NCBI RefSeq assembly: GCF_012271785.1
Contig: NZ_JAAWVT010000001.1
Coordinates: 744,001 to 808,000 of the forward strand
Direction: 5' to 3'
Length of the DNA: 64,000 bases
From: Paeniglutamicibacter terrestris
Lineage (GTDB): Bacteria; Actinomycetota; Actinomycetes; Actinomycetales; Micrococcaceae
Positions 43,998 through 53,781 of this stretch are shown here, piece by piece; positions within the stretch are counted from its first letter, which is position 1; each line of letters begins with the position of its first letter. The notes below the pieces were generated by a model. The model saw only the letters and a list, made by a program, of their open reading frames with translations. It made no database searches and was not told where the DNA came from. The position numbers were made by a program, and so were the translations under genes.

Positions 43998-45049
43998 GCG
44001 CGTGGCATTCCTTCCGAGTGGACATCTTTGTCCGGGGCGGGGCCCACCGAGGGCCGGGGGGTGAAGGTACTGAGGAGTTCAACTGGCGCAACCGACTCGT
44101 TCTTCATGACGGCGAGCAGTGCCTGGACCGCTGCGCGGCCCATCAATTCGAGGTCATGGGAGATGGTGGCGATGGGTGGATTGTGCAGCAGCAGCGCGTC
44201 GACCTCATCGAAGGAGACCACCGAGAAATCCGTCCCGATGTTCAAACCACGTTCGCGCCAGACGGAAAGTGCTCCGATGGCCATGGGAGCATCGGCGATG
44301 ATCACGGCGGTGGGTGCCAGCGGGTTCTCTAGGAACCAGCGAGCACCCTGCGCACCGGAAGCGAAGCGGAAGTCACCGGCAAAGTGCAGCTCAGGCGCCG
44401 TGACAAGACCGTTGGCGGCAATGGCCGCGTCGAAGGCCTGATGGCGTTCCATGGCGGTGGAGGCATGTTTGGGTCCACCGATGAAGGCGATGCGCTCATG
44501 TCCGTGGGACTTTAGCTCAGCGATGGCCTCTTCAAGTGCTTCGCGGCTGCGTGCGATGACGCGTGGGACCTGGATATCGGCCAGGGTCCTGTCAACAAAG
44601 ACCATTGGAATGCCGGAGTCCACTACCCGGCGCAGCATCTCGGTGGCGTTTCCGTCTTGCTCGCTGAGACCTTGCGGAACAACGATCATTCCGTCAACGC
44701 GGCGCGAGAGCACCGTGGCCAAAAATTCATCTTGCTGTTCGGTGGATTCATTCGCGTTGCCCATAAACGTCATCAGGCCAGCAGCGCGCGCATGTTGTTC
44801 AACGGCGTGGGCGAGATCCGAGAAGTAGGGGTTTCGCACGTCGGAGATCAGCAGTGCGATGGAGTCGGTCTTGGTGGAGCGCAAGGAACGAGCTTGGGCG
44901 TTGGGCAGGAAGTGAAGTTCCCTTGCCGCTGCCTCAACCCGGGTGCGTGCCGCTGGGGAGGTTGCCGGGTTTCCGGAGAGCACGCGCGAGGCTGTCGCAG
45001 GCGATACCCCTGCGGCCAATGCGACGTCTTTGATGGTGACGGCATTCAT
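43994..45049 (-). CDS. rbsR: LacI-family ribose operon repressor
   Basis: A 351-residue LacI/GalR regulator: HTH TIKDVALAAGVSPATASRVLSGN (5-27), hinge helix VEAAARELHFLPNAQARSLRS, and a periplasmic-binding-like core. First gene of the operon, so the repressor represses its own synthesis. A 34-bp perfect palindrome 24 bp upstream of the start is its operator candidate. Ribose as inducer is inferred from the operon. Confidence 0.9.
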   Translation of the reverse strand: MNAVTIKDVALAAGVSPATASRVLSGNPATSPAARTRVEAAARELHFLPNAQARSLRSTKTDSIALLISDVRNPYFSDLAHAVEQHARAAGLMTFMGNANESTEQQDEFLATVLSRRVDGMIVVPQGLSEQDGNATEMLRRVVDSGIPMVFVDRTLADIQVPRVIARSREALEEAIAELKSHGHERIAFIGGPKHASTAMERHQAFDAAIAANGLVTAPELHFAGDFRFASGAQGARWFLENPLAPTAVIIADAPMAIGALSVWRERGLNIGTDFSVVSFDEVDALLLHNPPIATISHDLELMGRAAVQALLAVMKNESVAPVELLSTFTPRPSVGPAPDKDVHSEGMPRA

Positions 45050-45072
45050 AACGAATAAGCCCCTTTGCTTAT

Positions 45073-45106
45073 CTATGAAATCGATTCCATGGAATCGATT
45101 TCATAG
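45073..45106. promoter_or_regulatory. 34-bp perfect palindrome, double LacI-type operator
   Basis: The 34 bp read identically on both strands. The sequence contains two AATCGATT cores (45079-45086 and 45093-45100), each the centre of a LacI-like half-palindrome of the form GAAATCGATTCC, arranged back to back with centres 14 bp apart. It lies 24 bp before rbsR. Confidence 0.75.
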
Positions 45107-45197
45107 TAATCACCATCACGCCGTGGTGTCAAAGGCACGATCGCCTCACTGCCAACCTCCAGCCCGAGTGTCGGCGCGCCACCCTAGTGTTAGAGCC

Positions 45198-45578
45198 ATG
45201 AGCGAACCAGTGGGAACCCTTGCGTCCATCTCCATAGACTGCCTAGACACCGACGAATTGGCGAGGTTTTACTCGCAACTTTTGGGGCTTCAAGACGTCT
45301 TTGCCACCCCGGATCGTGGTGTGATCGCGTTGGCCGGTGCGGGGCCGATGCTGACGGTGATGCGAGTAGCTAGCTTTGTGCCGCCTTCGTGGCCCGAAGG
45401 ACCTCAGCGACAGCAACTCCACCTGGACATCGCCGTTAACGATCTGGAATCGGCGAGCGCCGCCGCCCTCGCTCTCGGTGCCTCGAAGGCCGATCATCAG
45501 GCTTCCCCGGAGCAATGGCTCGTGTTGCTGGACCCGGCAGGGCACCCCTTCTGCCTCTCGGTGGTCCGTCCGGACTAG
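45198..45578 (+). CDS. VOC-family protein
   Basis: A 126-residue single-module VOC protein: LASISIDCLDTDELARFYSQLLGL, LHLDIAVNDLESASAAALALGA, VLLDPAGHPFCLSVV. This pattern (glyoxalase-like domain type 6) is frequent in actinobacteria; function untested. The ATG at 45198 is preceded by only a weak purine tract. It diverges from rbsR. Confidence 0.78.
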   Translation: MSEPVGTLASISIDCLDTDELARFYSQLLGLQDVFATPDRGVIALAGAGPMLTVMRVASFVPPSWPEGPQRQQLHLDIAVNDLESASAAALALGASKADHQASPEQWLVLLDPAGHPFCLSVVRPD

Positions 45579-45637
45579 GCACACTCGGCCCACAGTCCAT
45601 ATAAGGCACCGCGCTCCGCATCCGAAATACAGATTCA

Positions 45638-45651
45638 CGACCGTTCGGTCG
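45638..45651. promoter_or_regulatory. CGACCG-TT-CGGTCG inverted repeat
   Basis: Six-bp arms around TT, 60 bp after the VOC gene stop and 106 bp before the riboswitch. The form resembles TetR-type operators (ACCG-N2-CGGT) but it could also be a short terminator hairpin for the VOC gene. No neighbouring TetR gene exists in the window. Confidence 0.3.
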
Positions 45652-45757
45652 GAAGACATTATCCAGGTTTGGTAATGCGCTTGTAATCTGTGTCATATAT
45701 CGTGAGAAACAAGTGGCCACGGAGCCACCGGAAAAAACTAAATAGTCTTCCGATCAC

Positions 45758-45936
45758 GCGCAGCTGGAGAGCCTCGAACATCAATCGGGCACCGAAGGGG
45801 CAAGCACCCGCAATCTCTCAGGTACCAAGGACAGCTGCGCAAGGAAACTCTGGAGAGCAGTCGTTTTATGCGGCTCACCGACGAAGCACGCCGTTGCCCC
45901 TACGCAACGGTTTATCTTTCAGGTTCAGGAACAGAG
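45758..45936 (+). ncRNA. tandem glycine riboswitch (two aptamers)
   Basis: Aptamer 1 (45758-45840) has an 8-bp P1 (GCGCAGCT with AGCTGCGC), GAGAG (45767-45771) pairing with CTCTC (45815-45819), and the conserved CACCGAAGGGGCAA and AATCTCTCAGG..CAAGGACAG. A 7-nt linker leads to aptamer 2 (45848-45936) with P1 CTCTG/CAGAG, GGAGAG, CACCGACGAAGCA and ATCTTTCAGGTTCAGGAACAGAG. These are the signature elements of the glycine riboswitch, usually an ON switch in tandem form. About 80 nt separate it from the first membrane-protein gene; no classic terminator with a T-run is seen there, so the output mode is unclear. Confidence 0.9.
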
Positions 45937-46015
45937 CGGGCACGGTAGCGACCGGCATCACACAAGGTCCTCGCTCCCCTACTTGATTCCCTCGATGAAC
46001 GGTAGAAATTTTCCC

Positions 46016-46765
46016 ATGAATATCCCGGCCTTGTTGCCCGCAGCGGCGGATTCCAACTCCACAGATATCCTCGCTATCGCCAACTCACCGGTCCTCTGGG
46101 CCTGTGCGATTGGCGTTTTTCTGGTCATCATCGTCCAGAGCGTTATTTACATGAAGGCAGCCAAGACTGCCGCACCCCACATCGGCATGACGCAGGATGA
46201 AATCAAGACCAGTTTCCGCGCCGGTGCTATCTCGGCGCTGGGACCCTCACTGGCCGTGGTCATGGTCGCCGTCGCCCTGTTGACGATCTTCGGCACCCCC
46301 GCGGTGCTGGTGCGCATCGGGTTGATCGGGTCGGTCTCCTACGAAACGGCCGCCGCTGCCATCGCCGCAAAAACCGCTGGTGCCGAGCTCGGCGGCCCCA
46401 CCTATACCCAGGCCGTCTTCGGCCTGGCCCTGGCCGCGATGAGCCTAGGTGGAGCCATGTGGATGATCGCCACACTCATCCTGACTCCGTTGCTCAAGCG
46501 TGGCGACTCGGCGCTGCGTAAGGTCAACCCCGCCATCATGCTGGTGGTCCCCGGAGCGGCAATGATTGCCGCATTCATGGTGTTGGGCATCGCAGAACTG
46601 CCCAAATCATGGATACACGTAGTCGCCTTCCTATCCTCCGCGGGGATCATGACCATCCTGATGCTCATCGCCAAACGCGTGAACAAGCCGTGGATCAAGG
46701 AATGGGCTCTGGGTATCGCCATCATTCTCGCCCTGGCCATCACCTACGCCGCAACCCGCCTTTAG
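46016..46765 (+). CDS. DUF5058-like membrane protein, putative glycine-linked transporter subunit
   Basis: A 249-residue integral membrane protein with about six to seven helices; after a short N-terminus comes ILAIANSPVLWACAIGVFLVIIVQSVIYMKAA. The loop HIGMTQDEIKTSFRAGAISALGPSLAVV and the later GGPTYTQAVFG resemble DUF5058 proteins as I recall them. No catalytic motif is visible. First gene after the tandem glycine riboswitch, so glycine should control it. ATG 46016 begins just before the hydrophobic part; ATG 45995 is also possible, and neither has a strong ribosome site, which fits riboswitch-controlled initiation. Transport of glycine or a glycine conjugate is inferred. Confidence 0.72.
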   Translation: MNIPALLPAAADSNSTDILAIANSPVLWACAIGVFLVIIVQSVIYMKAAKTAAPHIGMTQDEIKTSFRAGAISALGPSLAVVMVAVALLTIFGTPAVLVRIGLIGSVSYETAAAAIAAKTAGAELGGPTYTQAVFGLALAAMSLGGAMWMIATLILTPLLKRGDSALRKVNPAIMLVVPGAAMIAAFMVLGIAELPKSWIHVVAFLSSAGIMTILMLIAKRVNKPWIKEWALGIAIILALAITYAATRL

Positions 46766-46792
46766 CGCCGCCGAGACTTCCAGGAGCACATG

Positions 46793-47539
46793 ATGAGCAA
46801 AGCAACAGAAATGCACGAGGCGCTAGGCGCCTTCGACAAAACCACCTCCCGCTGGGGCCGGATCACCATGATCATCGGCCTGATCCTTTCCTTGGCCGCC
46901 CCGGCCTACTTGGTCTTCTTTTCGGGGTTGGACATTGAAGTCGCCTCGGTTCTGGCGGCCTTCGCCGCGCTGGCCGCGGTCTTCGGCGTCATCTGGATTG
47001 TGGAGCCGCTGACCTACTTCCCGATCCTTGGCGCGTCCTCGATGTACCAGGCGTTTATGATCGGCAATATCTCCAACAAGTTGCTGCCCGCGGCCATGAT
47101 CGCGCAGGCGACCATCGGAGTGAAGCCCGGTACCCGCAAGGGTGAACTTGCCGCGGTCGCCGCCATCTGCGGTGCCGCAGCCGTCCACCTGACCTCGCTG
47201 TTCGTCTTCGTGGGACTGCTGGGCACCTGGCTGGTCAGCGTGATCCCGACCGACATCGTGCAGACCGTTCAGTTCTACATCCTGCCCACCGTTCTGGGCG
47301 CCGTGATCGTACAGGCCATTGTGAGCCAGAAGGCCCCACGCTCGGCGATCATCGCACTGACTGTCTCCCTGATCGTGATCTTCGTGTTGGTTCCGCTGAT
47401 TCCCGGGATGAACCTATTTGCCACTGCAGTGGCAGTGATCGCCACCGCGGTGCTCGCCTGGGTCTTACGTGATCGCAAGACCCTGGGTGCCACGGAAAAC
47501 GTGGAATCTGATGCCCTCCCCGAGGGCCCGGTCTACTAA
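46793..47539 (+). CDS. membrane protein partner of the DUF5058-like protein
   Basis: A 248-residue integral membrane protein with about six helices (WGRITMIIGLILSLAAPAYLVFF; ASVLAAFAALAAVFGVIWIV; IGNISNKLLPAAMIAQATIGVKPGTRKGELAAVAAI; VHLTSLFVFVGLLGTWLVSVI; further helices; soluble 25-residue tail). The PILGASSMYQAFMIGNISNKLLP loop looks like a substrate or gating element. It follows the DUF5058-like gene by 27 bp with AGGAG at good spacing, and similar size suggests a two-subunit membrane complex. Family not recognised with certainty. Confidence 0.7.
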   Translation: MSKATEMHEALGAFDKTTSRWGRITMIIGLILSLAAPAYLVFFSGLDIEVASVLAAFAALAAVFGVIWIVEPLTYFPILGASSMYQAFMIGNISNKLLPAAMIAQATIGVKPGTRKGELAAVAAICGAAAVHLTSLFVFVGLLGTWLVSVIPTDIVQTVQFYILPTVLGAVIVQAIVSQKAPRSAIIALTVSLIVIFVLVPLIPGMNLFATAVAVIATAVLAWVLRDRKTLGATENVESDALPEGPVY

Positions 47540-47598
47540 CCGCTCCGCGTGAGCCGGCGCCCCACAGCGCCTAGCTACACAGCAACATGGCATAAATA

Positions 47599-47626
47599 GG
47601 CGGTGGCACCCCTCGGTGCCACCGCC
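47599..47626 (+). terminator. perfect 12-bp hairpin between membrane genes and amidohydrolase
   Basis: GGCGGTGGCACC (47599-47610) and GGTGCCACCGCC (47615-47626) with a CCTC loop and no T-run. It may be a partial terminator or an mRNA-stabilising structure that sets the ratio of hydrolase to transporter. Confidence 0.55.
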
Positions 47627-47653
47627 ACCGAAAAGCTAAGGAAATAGCACCCC

Positions 47654-48886
47654 ATGACCAACACCACCATTCCGAAGTCCCTGAGCCTGAGCACCGACTC
47701 GGCAGCGGAAATGCGCGAAACCTACAAGTATCTGCACGCGAATCCCGAGCTGTCGATGCAGGAACACAAGACCGCTGATTACCTAGCCAAGCGCCTTGAA
47801 GAGCTGGGGCTCGAGGTGTTCCGTTGTGGTGGAACCGGCGTGGTGGGCGTGCTGCGCAACGGCGAGGGCCCGGTCATCGGCATGCGTGCGGACACCGACG
47901 GGCTGCCGGTCCTCGAAGACACGGGTCTGGACTACGCCAGCACCGCCACCGGCGTCCTGGATGACGGCACCGAGGTCCCCACGATGCATGCCTGTGGTCA
48001 CGACACCCATATGGCCACAGCGTTGAAGACCGCCGAGCTTTACGCCGGCGCCAAGGACGCGTGGGCCGGGACCATCGTCTTTGTGCTCCAGCCCGGTGAA
48101 GAAACCGCCGCAGGTGCCCGCGCCATGGTTGAGGACGGCTTGTGGGACAAGGCTCCGAAGCCGGAGATCATGTTCGGTCAGCACGTGATGAACGGACTGA
48201 GCGGCACCGTGACGTTGCTGGCCGGCGCCGCGATGACCACCGCCGACTCGTTTAAGGTCACGGTCTTCGGGCAGGGTTCGCATGGCTCCATGCCCGAGCA
48301 CTCCATCGATCCGATCGTGCTTGGCGCCTCCATGGTCTTGCGTTTGCAGACCATCGTCTCGCGCCAGGTGGCTCCGCAGTCCGCCGCCGTGGTGACCATC
48401 GGGTCTTTCCACGCCGGGCTGAAGGAAAACGTCATCCCGGACCGCGCGGTGTTCACGATCAATGTGCGCACCTTTGATACCGAGGTGCGCGAGATCGTGC
48501 TCTCCTCGATCCGTCGCATCATCGCCGCCGAGGCCGAGGCTTCGGGGGCTCCGGAGCCGCTGATCGAGGACATCTCCAACTTCCCGCCGCTGTTTAATGA
48601 CCCGACGGAGACCGAGAAGCTCACCGAGGAATTCCGTGCCGAGTTCGGCGAGGAGCGGGTACTGCCCGGCTCCCCGGTGATGGGCAGCGAGGACTTCGGT
48701 GCATTGGCCGCGGCGATCGATGTGCCCAGTGTGTTCTGGTTCTTCGGTGGCAACTCCGCCGAAACCCTGGCCGCTGGCCACCCGCCGGCCAACCACTCGC
48801 CCTTCTTCGCCCCGGTCATCGAACCGACGCTGAGCACCGGCGTGCAGGCGGCTGTCCGCGCGCTGTTCTCGAAGGTCGGCAAGTAG
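47654..48886 (+). CDS. M20 family amidohydrolase (aminoacylase/hippurate hydrolase-like)
   Basis: A 410-residue dinuclear metallohydrolase of the M20D group. HACGHDTHMATAL (metal ligands C/H), QPGEETAAGARAMVEDG (catalytic EE pair), GQHVMNGLSG and the C-terminal NHSPFFAP are in order, with the dimerisation lid domain between. Family members remove acyl groups from amino acids, including N-benzoylglycine. Placement behind a glycine-riboswitch-controlled transporter makes an N-acylglycine or glycine peptide a reasonable substrate. AAGGAA precedes the ATG. It is 114 bp after the membrane pair and ends at an intrinsic terminator. Confidence 0.87.
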   Translation: MTNTTIPKSLSLSTDSAAEMRETYKYLHANPELSMQEHKTADYLAKRLEELGLEVFRCGGTGVVGVLRNGEGPVIGMRADTDGLPVLEDTGLDYASTATGVLDDGTEVPTMHACGHDTHMATALKTAELYAGAKDAWAGTIVFVLQPGEETAAGARAMVEDGLWDKAPKPEIMFGQHVMNGLSGTVTLLAGAAMTTADSFKVTVFGQGSHGSMPEHSIDPIVLGASMVLRLQTIVSRQVAPQSAAVVTIGSFHAGLKENVIPDRAVFTINVRTFDTEVREIVLSSIRRIIAAEAEASGAPEPLIEDISNFPPLFNDPTETEKLTEEFRAEFGEERVLPGSPVMGSEDFGALAAAIDVPSVFWFFGGNSAETLAAGHPPANHSPFFAPVIEPTLSTGVQAAVRALFSKVGK

Positions 48887-48902
48887 AAGAAGCACTATCT
48901 CG

Positions 48903-48943
48903 ACGGCCAGATCCTCCCCTCGGGTTAAGGATCTGGCCGTTTG
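48903..48943 (+). terminator. intrinsic terminator after the amidohydrolase gene
   Basis: A 13-bp perfect inverted repeat (48903-48915 and 48928-48940) with a 12-nt loop, followed by TTT, 17 bp after the stop. The following 48944-49092 shows no gene. Confidence 0.85.
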
Positions 48944-49092
48944 CCTGCTAAAAGCCAGGCGCACCCGCATCGCCCGATGATTCCCGAGCAATAGCGCCAT
49001 GGACGCAAACTCCGTGGAGGGATCACGCGTGCACTTAAGTACAACGACATACGTGGGACTAGATTAGTCCAGAAGCATTAGAATCATGTTTT

Positions 49093-51612
49093 GTGGCCCC
49101 GAACCAAACTTCCGATACCGCTGACGTCCCACTGATCCGAGCACGCAACAAACCGCGATTCGGCTTTCCGTGGGTTGCCGTGGTGCTAGGCCTTGGCACC
49201 AGCATTTTTGCCGGTATCGGATTCAACGCCGTCACCGCCGAGCCCACGGCGCCGGTGCAGATCATGATCGAGGGGCAGAACCCCTACAACATCTCCCAAG
49301 AAACGCTCGATGCAGTGATCACCGAGCCGATCCTGGCGTGGGAGCCCCTCACGATTCGAGTGACGGATCGGGCCCTGAGCTACGACGAACTCCAAGGTCG
49401 GACGGATCCCGGAGCCGACGTCATCCTGACCACGCTTATCGACAGCGATACCTTCGAAACCGAAAAGGAACAGCGCTTTACCGGCGCGGGCATCTATCCC
49501 GCGCAGCCGAATAAAGACGAGAACCTCTCGGACCGATACGCCATTTCTAACGCCTATCTCGACAATGTCGGGCTGGGTCACGGTCCGTTGGCCGTTGCCG
49601 CTGCCGCCCAACGCGCCGCGGATGTCTTAGATGGCGGGCGCATCAGATCTCCCGAATTCTGGGTGGCCGGCACGGCCACCGGATTGCTGCTCACGGTGCT
49701 CGCATTCGCCTTCTCACTGCGCCGTCGCCGACGCCGCGAAGGGATCTTCCGTCGACTCACCGCCGCGCAGCGCCAACTGGCAGGCGTGGTGCTGGAATTA
49801 GAGGCGCTGGAAGTCACTTACCTCGGAACGGACCAGGCGAAGCGGACCGCCGGATTCACCAAGTCCTGGACACAAATTCGCGATGATTCATTGTCGCTGG
49901 CCAAGACCGAACAAGCGGTAATCAACGCCGTTTACGACTCCTCGACATCACTTTCACCGAAAACCGCCAAACTCGTCGCTACCTTCGAGACGAAGGCGCA
50001 CGCCATGGTGACTTCGTCCGATGCCCTGATGGGTGCCGGATCCATACTCGGCGAGCTCGCCGGCGGAGCGAGGGTTCTGGACAGGCTAGCCGCGCCAACA
50101 CTCTTGGCCGCCCGTGAATTACTTGCCCGGCTACACGCTGCCCCGCAGGGCGCAATATCGCCCAAGCACGTCACCGCACTCGAGCAGGCAGTGGAAGAAT
50201 TCCTGGCAGCCGGGGCACGGGATGGGGATTCCACCGCCGGACTCAAGACCTGGGCCAAGGCCGAGAAAAAGCTCGAACGTACCGCCCACTCCGTCTATAA
50301 CGCCCTGCGCCATGATCGGCGCGCTCGGGTGCGCGGAGCCTCCCGTGGTCGAGATGATACGGCTGCGCTTCGAATGAGCTTGGGTCTGGCGGCGGGTGGA
50401 ACCAAACAAGTCCTCTACGTCTTAGACGATGCCAACGCCGCGGCACGGGCACTGTTCGGTCCACTGCCCGGCTCCACGGAACCCGCCGAGGTACCGCGTG
50501 CCCGGCATCGCTGGAGTACCTGGAATCTCCAGGCGCCGCCCCGGGCCATGTGGATCACGCTGGGGATTGTCATAGGAATCAGCGCGCTGATCTTCGGGGG
50601 TGTCACGGAAGAAAAGATCACCGAGCGCCCCGGCTGGGATCTGACCGGGAGCCTGCCGGTGCACTCGCTCACCGTTGATGACCCCAGCGGAACCCTCGAT
50701 GAAGATCAGCTCCGCGGTTACCTGCAGGACGGATTTAGCCACGATGTTGACATCACGCTCGCGGTACGCGATGCCGAGGACTACCTCGATACCGTGGGAA
50801 GCTTTGACCCGCTGAGCGGCGCTCCGGATGAAGATCTTGATCCATCGGTGCTTGTTGATTCGCTGTGGCGACTCAAGGCAGAGTTCCCCGAGCTGAGCAA
50901 TGCCATCACCCAGGAACTGAACCCCAACCAGTACCTCGTCCCGGTGTATCTTTTTGACAACGGCACCGTCACCACCCCCACCTGGCTCAGTAGCACCCCC
51001 GCCTCCGGGGACCACAGCAAACTATCCCGAGGTGCTTGGGAATACGGCAGCTACTCGCTCTCAAGTTTTGATGAACCTGCGATGGCCACGACCATCGAGT
51101 CGTTGGCTCGCGGGCTGCAGCGAAATGGAATTGTGGAAACCGATGTGAATTCCACACTCCTGTTCTGGTTGCTCAGCCTGGCCTTCGCCCTCGGTGCGAC
51201 AACGCTCATCCAGATCCTCATCTTTGGCGGCACCATCTCCATGAAGCTGGGTCGCTTTGGACGCGGCGGAAAGCTACTGCGCCAGCTACGTCGCAAGCTC
51301 GACGCACTGGCCCTGGGCTTGGACGAATCCCGACTAAATACGGTGCTGGTGCTCGGCACCGGCCCCGCGGCCAGCAGTCGCGAGGCCGACCAGCGCATCT
51401 TTGAGCGTTCCCTGGCCGTGGCCTGGCGGACGGCCGATGATCTGGCCGCCCGACCGCTGGCCCAGCGTTTGAATGCCGCCTATGTTGCCGAAATTCAGGC
51501 GCTCTCCGAGCTGGTGGATCGATTGGAAATTCGCGACTCCGATGCTCAGCGACGCACCCGCGAACTGCTGGCTAATACCCAGAGCGGGGCAGCCGAACCG
51601 GCGCGGCCCTAA
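49093..51612 (+). CDS. large membrane protein, DUF5129-like
   Basis: An 839-residue protein with an N-terminal helix (about 26-46), an extracytoplasmic segment with TDPGADVILTTLIDSD and a helix near 195-215, then a long cytoplasmic helical region (about 220-470: AQRQLAGVVLELEALEV, VEEFLAAGARDGDS) with the ARVRGASRGRDD linker. A second half with helix near 487-507, an exported PVHSLTVDDPSGTLDE..DVDITLAVRDAED region, and a last helix near 690-715 repeats this topology, ending in a charged cytoplasmic tail. The two TPM-like exported units (each with V.D....L....L) suggest an internal duplication. The family (DUF5129-like) is a recollection; the function is unknown. Confidence 0.65.
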   Translation: MAPNQTSDTADVPLIRARNKPRFGFPWVAVVLGLGTSIFAGIGFNAVTAEPTAPVQIMIEGQNPYNISQETLDAVITEPILAWEPLTIRVTDRALSYDELQGRTDPGADVILTTLIDSDTFETEKEQRFTGAGIYPAQPNKDENLSDRYAISNAYLDNVGLGHGPLAVAAAAQRAADVLDGGRIRSPEFWVAGTATGLLLTVLAFAFSLRRRRRREGIFRRLTAAQRQLAGVVLELEALEVTYLGTDQAKRTAGFTKSWTQIRDDSLSLAKTEQAVINAVYDSSTSLSPKTAKLVATFETKAHAMVTSSDALMGAGSILGELAGGARVLDRLAAPTLLAARELLARLHAAPQGAISPKHVTALEQAVEEFLAAGARDGDSTAGLKTWAKAEKKLERTAHSVYNALRHDRRARVRGASRGRDDTAALRMSLGLAAGGTKQVLYVLDDANAAARALFGPLPGSTEPAEVPRARHRWSTWNLQAPPRAMWITLGIVIGISALIFGGVTEEKITERPGWDLTGSLPVHSLTVDDPSGTLDEDQLRGYLQDGFSHDVDITLAVRDAEDYLDTVGSFDPLSGAPDEDLDPSVLVDSLWRLKAEFPELSNAITQELNPNQYLVPVYLFDNGTVTTPTWLSSTPASGDHSKLSRGAWEYGSYSLSSFDEPAMATTIESLARGLQRNGIVETDVNSTLLFWLLSLAFALGATTLIQILIFGGTISMKLGRFGRGGKLLRQLRRKLDALALGLDESRLNTVLVLGTGPAASSREADQRIFERSLAVAWRTADDLAARPLAQRLNAAYVAEIQALSELVDRLEIRDSDAQRRTRELLANTQSGAAEPARP

Positions 51613-51631
51613 AGCCGCGCCACACCTTGTC

Positions 51632-52704
<1,073 letters not shown>

Positions 52705-52708
<4 letters not shown>

Positions 52709-53781
52709 TGGTTGTCCTCAAGCTGTGGAGAGGTTAGTGAATGATCATTCGTTGGGTTCCCCGCCTGGGTGACCAACACATCGGAGAAGTGGCAGGCGGA
52801 GAACTGATTCTCACCCGTCTGGCGCAGCTCGGGACGCGTTTCGCGGCAGATCGCCGCGACCATCGGGCAGCGGTCTTGATAGACGCAACCGGCGGGGATG
52901 TTTTTGAGTTCCGGCGGGCTGCCGGGAATCGATGACAGTTCATCCCCGCGCACCGCATGGGTGGGCACGGATTCGAGCAGGCCCTTGGTATAGGGATGAG
53001 TGGGGGCGGAGAACACCGTAGCCACCGGCCCGCGTTCCACCACGTTGCCGGCATACATGACGACCACGTTGTCGGCTTCCTCGGCCACCACGGCCAGGTC
53101 GTGCGTGATCAGCACAACCGCCATGTTCTCTTCTTCGCGCAGCCGGCGCAACAGGGCCATGATCTGCGCCTGCACCGTGACATCCAGTGCGGTGGTGGGT
53201 TCATCGGCGATCAGTAGCCGCGGGCTCAGCGCCACGGCCATCGCGATGAGAATGCGCTGGCGCATACCGCCGGAGAACTGGTGGGGGTAGGCCGAGGCGC
53301 GAACCTCGGGTTCCGGGATGCCGACCCGGCGCATCAGCTCGATGGCCTGAAGTCGCGCCTGCTTTTTGTTCATCCCGCGGTGGATCCTAAAGGCCTCACC
53401 CAATTGTGTCCCCACCGTATATACGGGGTTCAGGGCCGTCAGTGCGTCCTGAAAGACGATACCCAACGAAGGACCTGCCACGGCCCGGCGTGCCCGCGCA
53501 CTCATGGTGTTCAGGTCCTTGCCCTCCAGGGCCACGACTCCCCCGGCCACCGAGGCCACCGGGTCAAGCAGACCGGCAATGGCCTTGGCGGTCATGGACT
53601 TACCGCAACCGGATTCGCCCAACAGTGCCAGCGTCTGGCCCTGGTAGGCGGTGAAGCTGACCTTGTTGACCACTCGCACCGTGCCGGTGGGGGTGCGGAT
53701 ATCCACGTCGAGACCCGTCACCGCCAGCACCGTGGTCAGGGTTTTTTCGGCCGCTCTTTGGGAATCAAGTAGTTCCATCAT
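52705..53781 (-). CDS. dppD: dipeptide/oligopeptide ABC transporter ATP-binding protein, DppD type
   Basis: A 358-residue ABC ATPase with GESGCGKSMTAKA, SGGMRQRILIAMAVAL and LLIADEPTTALDVTVQAQ, plus the cysteine-containing C-terminal extension CVYQDRCPMVAAIC. The real start is one of the tandem ATG codons at 53781/53778, behind GGAGG; it overlaps the dppC stop (TGATG). A much longer in-frame opening upstream is the non-coding frame of dppC. Confidence 0.9.

Noticed and set aside
47783-49000. Long minus-strand open frame (405 codons) across the amidohydrolase gene
   Set aside because: It is antisense to a clear M20 enzyme with all motifs; high-GC codon bias opens the opposite frame. The composition (His/Gly/Arg-rich) is that of a shadow frame.
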